This document shows, piece by piece, positions 12,062 through 22,569 of a stretch of DNA of 64,000 nt. The notes below the pieces were generated by a model. The model searched no databases, had not been told where the DNA came from, and was given only the letters and a program-made list of their open reading frames with translations. The translations under genes and the position numbers were made by a program. This DNA is from Icerya purchasi (Eukaryota; Arthropoda; Insecta; Hemiptera; Monophlebidae): the NCBI GenBank assembly GCA_039619475.1, contig CM077115.1:495711352-495775351 (forward strand). Reading direction: 5' to 3'. Position 1 is the first letter of the stretch, and every line of letters begins with the position of its first letter.

Positions 12062-12955
12062 AAACCTTTAATACGTAAAAAACTGGTTAAAAGGTTAAAA
12101 GGAAACCGGGCTAAACCAGACTAAAAAAAACAGGCTACGATAGCTAGCTCAATTTTCTGCTTCTAAGACTGCCTTTTATTATTACGATATGTGTATTTCT
12201 TTCTGACGAATTACGATTGCCTTTATGATGCTTTCATTTCCGTTTACTGCTTATTGGTTCTGTGCGATTACGCATAGTAAAAGCAGATGGTAGATTCTGG
12301 TGGAACTTTTTTTTTAAACAAGTTGAAATATTCGAGAAAAATTTCATCAGCATAAGGATTATTTTAAACAAGCGGCAAGAGGATTAATGAGAAGTTGTGC
12401 GGCGCTTTACATGGCCAGCCGGTGGTAAAAAGAGTATAATTATGAACGTTGTTTATGTCGAAATGGACAATCACAAAATTAATAAGAAAAAGTCGTAAAA
12501 GAGGCGACGATTTAAATTACGGCAACGAAAAAAGAAAAAAAAAAAGAAAGAAAAACGGTTTTCTTCAACAGCCAGAGCTCGGTGAGCGGAAAAGTTATCG
12601 TTAAAATGATCGAATGAAATTACAAAAAAAGGACACAAAAAGAAAAAAACAACCAAAAAAATCGGAAAAGAGAAACTCGTAAAAATGGAGAAATCCAGCA
12701 AATAGAAATATGCATTTCTTAGCCGAAACATCAGATTTGCCCTAACACAACACAACCAAATCTATAGGTAAAGTAAGTAAAGTTAGTCCCATACATGCTT
12801 AATAAGGGATACATCATGGATTGTGAAGTGAAGCTTTTCATAATGAACTGAGCCTAATGGATCTAAGGAGAATACGAGGCCAGCTCCTTTCTACTTTTGG
12901 ATTATTATACGCCTTTACTATCCTCCAAGTAATGCTTTGGTATTACCGATTTTAT
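12062..12955. other. Intergenic, nothing recognised
   Basis: A-rich stretches dominate 12480-12700, producing a low-complexity open frame on the minus strand. No gene can be supported. Confidence 0.45.
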
Positions 12956-12959
12956 TTCA

Positions 12960-13076
12960 GGCTGGCTAAACTTGGAAGCGACATGGTTCCAGGACAAGAC
13001 AAGTCTCGATAATGACACCGTTGGTTTGGTAGTCGAGCAGCTTCACCACTAGGTTACCAAGCTGTCGATCTATACA
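12960..13076 (-). mobile_element. Possible tRNA-derived SINE fragment
   Basis: On the minus strand AACCTAGTGGTGAAGC fits a pol III A box, followed after about 35 bases by TTATCGAGACTTG, which may be a decayed B box. No A tail or target duplication was identified. This sits just before a LINE remnant and could be part of a nested insertion. Confidence 0.35.
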
Positions 13077-13084
13077 GCAACCTA

Positions 13085-13935
13085 AAACAAGCGTTACCGC
13101 CTTGGACACAGCTTCCATTTGACTTAACCTTATATTCTAGCAAGAAGAAACGATTGCACCAATGATATTTCGGTTCACGCCTTTCAGGAATTTGTTTCAA
13201 AGTATCCAGATTATAATGTTCACCGATGGAGATGCAAAATAGAAAAACGGTCGTGCAAGTATCAGATCGGTTCGAAACAATTCGGTCTCGTTACCCTCAC
13301 TCTACTCCGCTTTTTTCTGCCGAGCTATATGAAATTTTCATGGCCATCCTTATAGGAATTTAATTTTCATCATCGACTACCACTCTTTAGGGGTATGCTC
13401 AATAAGCAGCACCGCATAGCGAAGGAAATCGTTTTTGTACTATAAAATACACCCTAACAAATAATCTTTGTATTCCGGGCCATATTCCGAGGAACGAATT
13501 TAAGCTGCCAGAAAGCAACATACTTCAACCCTCCGTACCCAATATACTGACAACAAGACTAAAAATTCCACAATGCTCGATTGGAGGTTCCCTTTTATAA
13601 TAGACTAAAACAAATTGAACAATTTTCAGAATGTCAACCTCAGTCAGATCTAACCGTAGGGAGGTAACTGCTCTTTCCCGTGTCCGTGCATTGGTGTCAT
13701 ATTTTAATTACTCATTCGTACCATTTGAGACTTACCATCTCATTGTTTTCGCTATGCAATGATCCGTTTTGATCGTCCAACACACTTCCTCATTGTCTGC
13801 CCGGATAACAAAACGGTACGCTTAAAATTGTCACACTCTCTTCTTCACATACTCAGTGACGATGAACGAATAATTTCTCAACTCTTCAGATATCTCATAA
13901 CCTTATTGTGATAAAACTCTTCGCCGTGCCTCTAG
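13085..13935 (+). pseudogene. LINE RNase H and C-terminal domain remnant
   Basis: Frames change several times. In order: LPPWTQLPFDLTLYS, the linker before RNase H; SKYPDYNVIFTDGD, the first RNase H acid; SAELYEIFMAI, the second; IPGHIPRNE, a decayed form of the WIPGHxGIxGNE motif; REVTALSRVRAL near 13660, the start of the C-terminal segment; and HFLIVCPD near 13790, its cysteine-containing part. The domain order is that of I/LOA/Jockey-type LINEs. It is a different family from the first LINE in the window. It is old, with many stops. Confidence 0.75.
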
Positions 13936-13939
13936 CCTA

Positions 13940-15190
13940 GCCGCTGCGTATAAAAAGGAATTCTGAAAGAAATTATAAATGCGAATAAAATGAATGAAAA
14001 CAAACTAACACAACAACGGCATAAAGCGAACGTATTTCATTTTGTAACGATCGTCGCGGGTAATTCAAATAGATAGTGGCCGTTATATGGAAAATTATCG
14101 ATGTTTAAAATGAAACCGATCAAAATAAACGAAAAATAGCGATTAGACAAATTTAATTGAAATTAAAATATAACTTTCAGTATTGCAAATCCGCATTTAG
14201 CAGATGTTATTTACAATAGACACATAAAGAGAACCTCTGAGACGGTGAAATGAGAATCTGATCGGGTTAACGGGCAAAGGGATTTGTGAAAGAATCCGAA
14301 AGAGCAGAGACGTGTGCGTTAATAAACCGAGTTCGCAATTGTACGTGTCCGATGCACTATTTTTCCCCGTAGTTTGCGATAAAAGGCCCTTCGCAATAAA
14401 AATTACGATAAAGGTCTTTGCAGACATTATCAGAAACAGAGAATAATTTAAAGGAAGATTGTTAATATTGGTAGAAGACAAAATTCGGTTGACAAAAATG
14501 TTCCCGTTTTTCACCATATTTGCATGAAAAAGAAACTCTACGTTCGAGTAGGACCTGCGATGTCTGTCCGTCGCACACTGAACATATTCAAAGTTTCACT
14601 TTTATAGTTGGTAAGTCCTTAAAGAGAAAAAAGAAAAAATAAAGAAAGAAAGAAGCTACGATGCGGAACAGATGTAAGCCAAATTCCGTGTATATATTAT
14701 TTTGCCCAACTCCGTCAGAAAGGAAGAATTATGTGATGAAGTAGGAACTGTAGACAAGAAAATACATCTATTCACTATCGAGAATTCCCCTGTTAATTAG
14801 GACGCGCCTTTGACAAAAGCGTTCTGCGATAATAATAGATGAAGCTCCCCCCCCCTCCCGTAGTTTCACTCGTGCATCTACACCTTGCAACGATTGCTAT
14901 GGTATATTTCGGTTTTATTCCGTTTTTCGTAATTAGTTGCGAGAAGGCAAAGTGAGCAGTTTGACTTTATGTTGCAGGGTGCTGTTCCACATTTAAAACA
15001 AATTGCCTAAATATGCTATAGAAATTTTAATGAAAAACATAAAATACGGGAATCACAAATAATTTGTTTCAGATACCAGAACCATCAATTCTAGTCAGCA
15101 AATGTTGGTATATTATTTAATTGAGATTTTTTTATTTTATATGTTTTGTTAAAATTTTGACTTTATGTCGGTCTTTGTGACTTGAAGTAG
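13940..15190. other. Intergenic, nothing recognised
   Basis: No supported gene. A minus-strand open frame of 106 codons (14197-14517) has no domain I recognise. A C-rich run occurs at 14849-14858. Confidence 0.45.
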
Positions 15191-15198
15191 AGTTAAGG

Positions 15199-15851
15199 CA
15201 GTGGTGGATCCACAGGGCGGATAGGGAACATTTCCCCTCCTAAAGAACCAAAGGCTCTATGAAAAAATTTGTTATAACAGAGAAACTTAATGCTATAAAA
15301 GATTTGGATAAATGTTACAACATATGCATTTTAATAATTAATGTTTAATACTGTTTTCTAGTAAAACTATTAATGTTCCGTTTTTATTCTATTTTAAATG
15401 TAATCATCATCGATCTCTTACCATTTTTATTTAATAATTTAAATTTTATTTTGTAATTTTAATTAAAAATAGTGCAACGACTAATATAGATATTTAAATT
15501 TGCTCACGAATAAAGAATTCGGATCGGATTACTAACAAAAATAAAAATAAAATCTAATAAAAATACTATCTTTCTTACTATTCCTAAACCGCCATATTTA
15601 AGGTATAATATTATAATTTCGCTTTATTTTTCACCCCTAAATATAAGACAAAAGTTAAATTAAAAATTTTAATAATTATGTATTTTTACAACATTTTTAA
15701 ATTTCTATAAAGGTTGCTATTTGATTTTCTTCATTAAAAAAAGGGGGTATTTCTCAAATCTACTGCCTACCGTAAAGGATTTTACGTAATTATATAATCC
15801 CCCCCATATGTCCTTATAATTTCCATAAATGTCTTTCTGGATCCGCCCCTG
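15199..15851. mobile_element. Non-autonomous hAT-like element (about 650 bp)
   Basis: The left end is CAGTGGTGGATCC and the right end in reverse complement is CAGGGGCGGATCC, 11 of 13 matching. Flanks share GTTAAGG on both sides (15192-15198 and 15852-15858), a 7- or 8-bp target duplication depending on how the end is placed. The interior is AT-rich with no transposase frame. Confidence 0.75.
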
Positions 15852-15859
15852 GTTAAGGA

Positions 15860-16270
15860 GTGAAGTTCTGAAATTGCACTGTATTATTTAATTGTTTACC
15901 GACTTTCCAAATAAAGGGTTTAAAGAAATCTATTAAGGTGATCATTCTCGCGTATTTTTTAGACGTAAATAAATACTTTCAAGATGTTTAGCCTTATTAA
16001 GGGAGGACCATAGAGGACATAGAACTATTCTGATATAATTTTTAAGCGCGATAGTGTTAATTAGGTTTTCTTGAAATACCCCGGTCCGATTCACTGTACT
16101 ATTCACTACCATATTTGTGTATGAAATTTTTGTTAAACAATTCTTTGGAAACTATAGGCGTAACGGGAGATTTTTCCGGTTAAAGCAGAATACAGACAAC
16201 ATTTATACAAACGTACGCCATTAAGCGCGGGTCTACAACGCTTTTTCGCCATAAGAAATAAAATTGACCA
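15860..16270. other. Intergenic, nothing recognised
   Basis: AT-rich sequence with no open frame or repeat I can name. Confidence 0.4.
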
Positions 16271-16274
16271 ATTT

Positions 16275-16525
16275 TGACATTTTTATGTCTTTGCTTTGGC
16301 ACATAAACTTGAAAAGCGTTACCAAATAAGCGTCACGAAATGAAGCGTCACGAAATGAAGCGTCACGAGATGGAGCGTCACGAAATGGAGCGTCACGAAA
16401 TGGACCGTCACGGAAAATCGTTACGAACACTTCATGTCATTACTTGGATGCGACTGATTACTAATATTTTCATGTCTCTTTACTTTGTCACATAAACTCG
16501 AAAAGCGTCACAAAATGGAGAAATG
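16275..16525. repeat. 15-bp minisatellite with flanking longer repeat
   Basis: Six head-to-tail 15-bp units of the type GCGTCACGAAATGRA occupy 16330-16419. The unit length is a multiple of three, so the minus strand reads a five-residue period (FRDAP/FRDAS). The stretch before the array (TTTGGCACATAAACTTGAAA) recurs after it (TTTGTCACATAAACTCGAAA, about 16486-16505), so the whole arrangement is a larger duplication of about 186 bp. Confidence 0.8.
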
Positions 16526-16679
16526 TTTCCTATAACGAATTCTTATGAAAACTGTAGGGTTGTATATTTCACACTTCATTTCCTTGTTTACATTTGCTGA
16601 GCGCACAAAACAATTACCGTAGTAATTATAAATTAAATGTAACTTTAGTCTCGAGTAAACCATTTCTTTCCCATGAAAA

Positions 16680-17248
16680 GTGTTATGGATTCCGAAGCGA
16701 ACGAGAGACCAACTCGCGTCGGCTCGCACCAAGGTGCACAAGATGAAGCTCGTTGAGACGGGTGGCCTACCATACAAGATCGAGCTCCTTATTGACAAGC
16801 CGCACATGGTGCGAGTAAACATCGATGTCACCGATGGTCTCGTGAACGGCGTGATAGGCCTGCTGCAATACATCGAACGCTCTCTCGAAACCGACAAGAT
16901 AATTCGACTTTGGCTAAAATTCGACAACGTTAAAATCGGTAAATTACCACGATCGGAAGTTCGGATAGACACTGTGTAGCGTATCTGTGTATCTACGAGC
17001 ATTGGATGCCGATCGGCTTACATTCGTCAATGGTAACGCTTCCTAGTAAGATGGTTACCTGTAAACGATCGATATTTCCACTCACACCTGTTTGCGGGAT
17101 ATCGATTCACAAATCGCAAGGCAGTACATACTCGGCGGTGGTATACGAATACTCGAAATCGCACGACCAACAACTCGTGTACGTCACTCTGTCTCGATGT
17201 TCTTTGTACGAAGGGTTGTTCCTAACGAATAGAAATGGGGACCACTGA
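16680..17248 (+). pseudogene. Helitron PIF1-like helicase, C-terminal part
   Basis: The first segment (16680-16979) reads ETGGLPYKIELLIDKPHMVR then VNIDVTDGLVNGVIGLLQYI, matching the PIF1 region L...G..VML..N.D...GLVNG..G. After a frame change, 17006-17248 reads VCGISIHKSQGSTYSAVVYE and LVYVTLSRCSLYEGLFL, the helicase motifs V and VI, in which the arginine of TLSR contacts ATP. In Helitrons this enzyme unwinds the element during rolling-circle transfer. Upstream motifs (Walker A and B) are absent. Confidence 0.82.
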
Positions 17249-18133
17249 TTTTACCACGGACGCGAAAAACAGTTGAAAGACATTAGAACTGAGTTTGAAC
17301 GTCTTACGCGTCATCGTTTGCGGACGCACGCTTCCCACAGTCGAGATTTTGTCGTACTCGGTCTGTCGATACTCTCACACTATGTTCACTCAACGTTCAG
17401 TCGTTGCGCTCACACTCGCTCGATGATATAACGTGTGACTTTGTTATACCTTCGTGCAGTTTACTCGCACTCTCTGAAACGTGGTTATCAAACGCCGATT
17501 GCCGATAAATTTGAACTTGAAAGTTACTTGCTCGTAAATCGGCACAAACGCGACAACGGCAAGATGGCTGGTGGTATAGCGATTTACGAAAGGAAATTGG
17601 ATTCGGACGCTTTGAAGAGCCGCAGTCGGCCACTGATTCGTATCAATTAAGAAAAAAATGGTCTCGAAGAATGTAACGTGATATCGATGGACATCGGTGA
17701 TATATGCAAAGCCGAAACGATGATCGATGGAGAGCGTCTGTTACTTTTTTCGAAGTACCTCTCAAACGGGACAACGTTGAACGATAAGATCAATTTCTTC
17801 GAGCGTTACCTACTACCGTACTCGATCAAGCTGAAAGGCCTGTTTCTCTTTATCGATGAAATAAAGCTGTACGATTTACCGATCATAGTCTGTGGTGATT
17901 TCAACATCGATTTCCACTCGGACGATGGATTGCGATTCTATCAATTCATGAGTGAAACGTTCGGTTGCGAGATGAATAGTTCGGTGGACCTTTCGACAAC
18001 GCGAAATATGACGTGCATCGACGGAATCTTTACTCGAAACGTATCGAACGTACAACCGTTAGCTTACTTGTGTCGTACTTTTCTCACCATCGGTCATTAC
18101 TCAGTATTACTACCCCTAACGATAATGATGTAA
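17249..18133 (+). pseudogene. Helentron C-terminal endonuclease (EEP-type) remnant
   Basis: Directly after the helicase end, the sequence decays through frame changes, then reads ALSETWLSNAD near 17470, FELESYLLVNRHKRDN, KMAGGIAIYERK, and after a stop near 17650, ISMDIGD and YDLPIIVCGDFNIDFHSDDG. LSETWL and GDFNIDF are hallmarks of the endonuclease/exonuclease/phosphatase fold, the latter holding catalytic D and N. The expected terminal SDH motif appears decayed (IGHYSVL). The domain presumably nicks DNA. Adjacent RT was not found, which argues against an ordinary LINE endonuclease and for a helicase-fused one. Confidence 0.78.
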
Positions 18134-18184
18134 ATAAGGAACCTTGTACTAGCGGTGGTAGTTGTTGAATATATATTTTTGCAA

Positions 18185-18300
18185 ATACATTGAAATATAA
18201 TATGTACAAAGCATTTGGAGGTGCAGAACGTAGGTTCAATCTCGAAACGCTTTATACGTTGCAATATAACATGTACAAGGCATTTAGAGGTTGCACGGCG
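18185..18300 (+). repeat. Two direct copies of a ~37-bp segment
   Basis: AATATAATATGTACAAAGCA (18193 on) and AATATAACATGTACAAGGCA (18261 on) begin two roughly 37-bp copies 68 bp apart, just downstream of the Helentron-like code. They may mark the element's 3' region. Confidence 0.65.
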
Positions 18301-18499
18301 ACATTCTCATATCGACGGAGGCCGCGAAGCGAACGACATTCTAATGTCTGCGGATGCCTGAATGGCTGTACAAAACCTACTTTTAAGGGAAAACATGAAA
18401 ATGTCTCACTGTGTTGCGGACTTGTACGCAAGCTGTTTTTAACATACGCATTGAATAATAAATAAACAGTCGACAAATCGATTAATAACATTTCTGATG

Positions 18500-20340
18500 T
18501 AACATTTCCACTACCACAACCGATTCAAAGGTAGCTAATGAGATAGACTATCGAACGGAATCATTCAAGCAGTCAGTTTGACAGCCTTTGCCATTTAGCC
18601 AGTTTATATTAGTTTTTGTAAACGAAATATTTTGAATTACAAAAAATTCCTTTTCTTTTTTCAACATCGATATATTAGTAGAGTCAGAATGAAATTTACC
18701 AAAATCAACTTATGTATATCAAGCGTTTAATAGGAGACGTAAATCGTACTTAAGAATTTTCAAATCTTCTTTTAGGGAAAACAATTTTACACACATTTCG
18801 CAGGATGTTAAAAAAATTTACGGGGGGGTACTTGTGACTTGACGAAATGTTTCGAGTACCTACAATGTCGTTCACGAATAAAAGGTTTCGCATAAGCCGT
18901 AAAAACGCGAATAGATAAAAGTTAAAATAATCCGGTCAACGTGATCGTTGATCTAGATTCCGCCGCTTTTTCAAGTGGAACTGTGAGCCAGCTCCCATGG
19001 CGTAGTTGATTCGTTATTTGTTCGAGTATGACACCGCGCTGCCGCACGTTGGAACTTTCAAAAAATTCACTTGCGCCAAATTGAAAATCCGTAGAGTTGA
19101 CGCCCTCTCCCACAAAAAAAAATCAAATTGCGCGATTTCCAAGTGGACACTTTTTTTCAAAGAAAATAAACTAGATATTTTGAACTACTGTAAGGTGCGT
19201 ATTTTTCATATATGTATAAAAATGTTAGTTTCAGACTAGTTTCATATACATTAATCTATTGGTAGCGTCGAAAATAATCACCCCAAGAATAATTCGGAAT
19301 TTCACGGAACTTGATGTAAAAATTCAGGCGGTGAAACTATTAGACGTATAAATGTTCTTTTTTTTTTTTTCTTTTTGGTTTTTAAAAAATATTTCTAGTT
19401 TTTTATTATTATTTTTCTTTTTTCTTTTTTAGCATTTGGTGCTGAGTATTTCGTATATTTTAGGTTGAAGATGATCGAAATTAATACAAAATACACTAAA
19501 TCCGAAACAAATATTTCCACTCATACCGACTTTGAAAAGACAAGGTTACATGTATATTCGTCAGAAACACTTTTTTTTTTGTTCTCTTACCTGTTTTCTT
19601 TGTTCATTCGAAAATGAACCAGTGCCACTGTTGGTACCATATGAGTACATCGTTGAGTATCCGTTATTATTTATTTACCAAATGGTCTCGTTGGAGAAAT
19701 TTTTAACAAAAGCGATTGTTGACACTTAAAATGTTATCAATTTATCACGGAGAAATGTAAGTTTCAAAAAAAAAAAAAATCATTTTTATTAAGAAAAATA
19801 CTTAAAATATAATCAATATGCTAACTATCATTAATAATGTTGATTCGAATAAGAAACGAGCATTTGAAAGCCTCATAACGCCATTTACAAGCTCATTACT
19901 GACGGAAATATTACACGTCTCTTAACTTTAGGGCTTATAAAACCATACGAACTGGCTCCAATGATATCCTTTGTTCATTAAATACTCGTTAGCAATGGTC
20001 CAATATTACTGCGGATCGGCGTAGGTAATTATTTTTACTGAGTAGTGATTAAAATAAAAGGTCAAAAAAAAGAGTTACTTTAAGAGAGATACTTTCTTTG
20101 CTAAATACCACGAAAAATTTTCATTAGAATAAGGACAAATTTTTAAATTGAAGGGGAGACACTTGGTGTGTTATTAATGTTACCGCATGGAAATGTAAGA
20201 AAAAGTGTGGTTTACTATCACCGATGGTATTTGAACTCCAATATGCAGGTATCAAAAGTAGCGGAATTTTAGGGTGATCTGTATCATATTACTCTAAATA
20301 TTTACATAAAAACCGTACGACAAAATCGGTTCCTAGTTCG
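18500..20340. other. Intergenic, nothing recognised
   Basis: Open frames of 60-80 codons only, no domains. T-rich runs near 19360-19430. Confidence 0.45.
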
Positions 20341-20341
20341 A

Positions 20342-20779
20342 GAGTTACTCTGAAAATTTAATAAAAATGCGTTAAAAAGTAAAAAATAATTACTCCCGAT
20401 AAAAGAAGATTACTAACTTATACAGTACAACTTAAAGAGGGGATACCATGATTATTGTTAAACAGCATTTAATTACGGTTTCGGTACATATAATTTTCAA
20501 ATTAGAACGATTAAAAAAGCTGTTTTAAATATTTCTGATGTATCCAATATAATCAGCATGTCGTAAATAAGTGAATGCTCATTTAATACGACGGTTTTTA
20601 ATTGTTCAAATTGAGAAATTTGATGTACTGGAATTCTTTATTATAGTGCTAATGTTTTTTTTTGATTTTTTTTCAGTACTCCTGGTATGGTGTATGTTTT
20701 ATTGTCTTATCTTCTTTTATCGGGAGTAATTGTTTTTCACTTTTTAGCATGTTTTTATTAATTTATTAGGGTAAATCTT
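20342..20779. mobile_element. Terminal-inverted-repeat element (about 438 bp), family with 26268
   Basis: The left arm 20342-20410 and right arm 20709-20779 are inverted copies, sharing for example TTACTCCCGATAAAAGAAGA and the partner TCTTCTTTTATCGGGAGTAA. Arms are about 70 bp. The interior has no open frame. A related right arm is found alone at 26268-26375. Target duplication and superfamily were not identified. Confidence 0.65.
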
Positions 20780-20839
20780 TAAGTATCCGTATCTTTTCTC
20801 CTAAAAATCGACTTTATGAAATTGTAATATCGTGTACAT

Positions 20840-21121
20840 GTAATATATATATTGTATATATATAAACTCGGCCATTTTGGCCTCGCAAGTTGCTGTGCCC
20901 CTTGACCCCTCTTGCTTACATTTCTGTCTCTTTTTCTTCTATACTTTGTATAATATGATCAAAATTTACAACGTAATTCTAAATCAGTCCATATGAATAT
21001 AATAACATAATCGCAAAAATCTTATAAAATATAACAAACGTTACATAAAATAGGGACATTTTTCGTTGCATAAAATTGGAACATTTTTTACAATGAGGGG
21101 TAGCCTAAGAATTACGTTGTA

Positions 21122-21156
<35 letters not shown>

Positions 21157-21330
21157 TAAACTCGGACATTTTGGCCTTGAAAAGGGGCTATGCCCTTTAA
21201 CCCCTATTGCTTACGTTTCTGCCTCTTTTTCTTCTTATGCTTTGTATAAAATGATCAAAATTTATAACGTAATTCTTAGCCCCCCCCTTAGGATTTACGA
21301 AGAAAAAATGTCCCCATTTTATATAATAAA
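20840..21330. repeat. Duplicated and inverted repeat cluster
   Basis: Two direct copies (20862-20983 and 21154-21280) share TAAACTCGG(A/C)CATTTTGGCC, then a run with TCTTTTTCTTCT and GATCAAAATTTA. Between them, 21025-21125 (ACGTTACATAAAATAGGGAC through AGAATTACGTTG) is inverted relative to 21262-21330. A partial third copy of the inner part lies at 21945-22010. The cluster includes a TA microsatellite at 21126-21154. It may be a nest of TIR elements. Confidence 0.6.
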
Positions 21331-21499
21331 AAAAATAAATAAATTTTATTAAACTACCGAAACAACTTAACATACTACAACACATATAAATAATACTTTT
21401 TTTTGCGTTCCATGGTATTATTAAATTAGCAATATAGTCTTAACATGCTTTTCCCTATACGGTGGCACTTCTTCTTCACCAACCTACACAATAATAAGA

Positions 21500-21757
21500 A
21501 ATGTGTATTCAAGGAAAAAAAGCTGAAATATCTCGGCCATGTTCTACGCGGGCCAAAGTATGAGGTTCTAAGTTTAATTTTACAAGGAAAAATCGTCGGA
21601 AAACGTTCAATAGGACGTAGACGGAACTCTTGGCTAAAAGATCTCCGCCGCTGGTTCAACGCATGATCAGTCGAGCTGTTTAGATCCGTCGTATCCAAAA
21701 TTACAATAGCCATGTGGATCGACAGCCTTCGTAGCGGCGACGGCGTATGAAGAAGAG
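21500..21757 (+). pseudogene. RTE-like retrotransposon 3' end
   Basis: The frame reads LKYLGHVLRGPKYE, then GKRSIGRRRNSWLKDLRRWF, then after an in-frame TGA (21664-21666) VELFRSVVSKITIAMWIDSL and RSGDGV with a stop near 21748. The GHVLR, GRRR.SWL.DLRRW and LRSGDG series is the standard C-terminal end of the RT protein of RTE-like arthropod retrotransposons. Only the last 80 or so residues remain, followed by a very short 3' UTR. Confidence 0.8.
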
Positions 21758-22264
21758 GATTCATTATGTTTCCAAAAAGGAAAACCGCCACTGAACGCAA
21801 ACGTGAATTGCGGACAAAGAATCAGTAAAATTGGTCTATAAAAATAAGAGTTATGCGTGAACAAACAAAAAAAAAAAAAGAAAACATACACGCCGAACAT
21901 ATAGCTTCCTTTTTTTTGGAAGTCGGTAAAAATTAAAATACATATAACAAACGTTACATAAAATTGGGAAATTTTTTCAAAAATTACGTTGTAATTAATA
22001 TATGTATAGAGTCAAGCAACATTACTTATATAAGTGTGATTTTATGTAATATATTTTTCATCGTTCTTTTTCAAAATTTCTTCAACGTCCACAAAGAAAC
22101 CGGAAACATGGTTTTGTTACTTGCAAAAGCGAGCTTTTCACTGGTACGCCACACGTTCAGAAATTACAATATTTCTTTTTATTCATGGTTTGCACGTTGG
22201 CAAGGAGATGAAATTGTAATGCCTGGGATATTTCCCTTTAAAACATTATTTTGCGTATTTGTTT

Positions 22265-22566
22265 AAGATTTTGATTTATTTAAGATTTTGGTTTATTTAA
22301 GATTTTGGTTTATTTAAGATTTTGGTTTATTTAAGATTTTGGTTTTTTAAGATTTTGGTTTTTTTAAGATTTTGGTTTATTTACGATTTTGGTTTATTTA
22401 AGATTTTGGTTTATTTAAGATTTTGGTTTCTTTAAGATTTTGTTTTTTTTAAGATTTTGATTTTTTTAAGATTTTGGTTTATTTAAGATTTTAGTTTATT
22501 TAAGATTTTGGTTTTTTTAATATTTTGGTTTATTTAAGATTTTGGTTTATTTAAAATTTTGTTTTA
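22265..22566. repeat. 17-bp minisatellite, about 18 units
   Basis: Head-to-tail units of AAGATTTTGGTTTATTT with scattered substitutions and one-base length changes. There is marked strand asymmetry: the plus strand is T-rich with G and almost no C. No gene is involved. Confidence 0.92.
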
Positions 22567-22569
22567 CTA

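Larger units (their letters stand above)
16526..18470 (+). mobile_element. Helentron-type Helitron remnant (helicase plus endonuclease)
   Basis: A degraded coding region joins the C-terminal part of a PIF1-like helicase to an apurinic-type endonuclease/exonuclease/phosphatase domain. Helitrons of the Helentron group carry this endonuclease after the helicase, unlike canonical Helitrons (family knowledge). The Rep/HUH nuclease and most of the helicase are missing. Element ends were not located. Base composition is more GC-rich than the surroundings, and codon periodicity is still visible. Confidence 0.7.

Noticed and set aside
16233..16430. Five-residue repeat protein (FRDAP) on the minus strand
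   Set aside because: It is a direct consequence of a 15-bp minisatellite; no promoter, start context or conservation.
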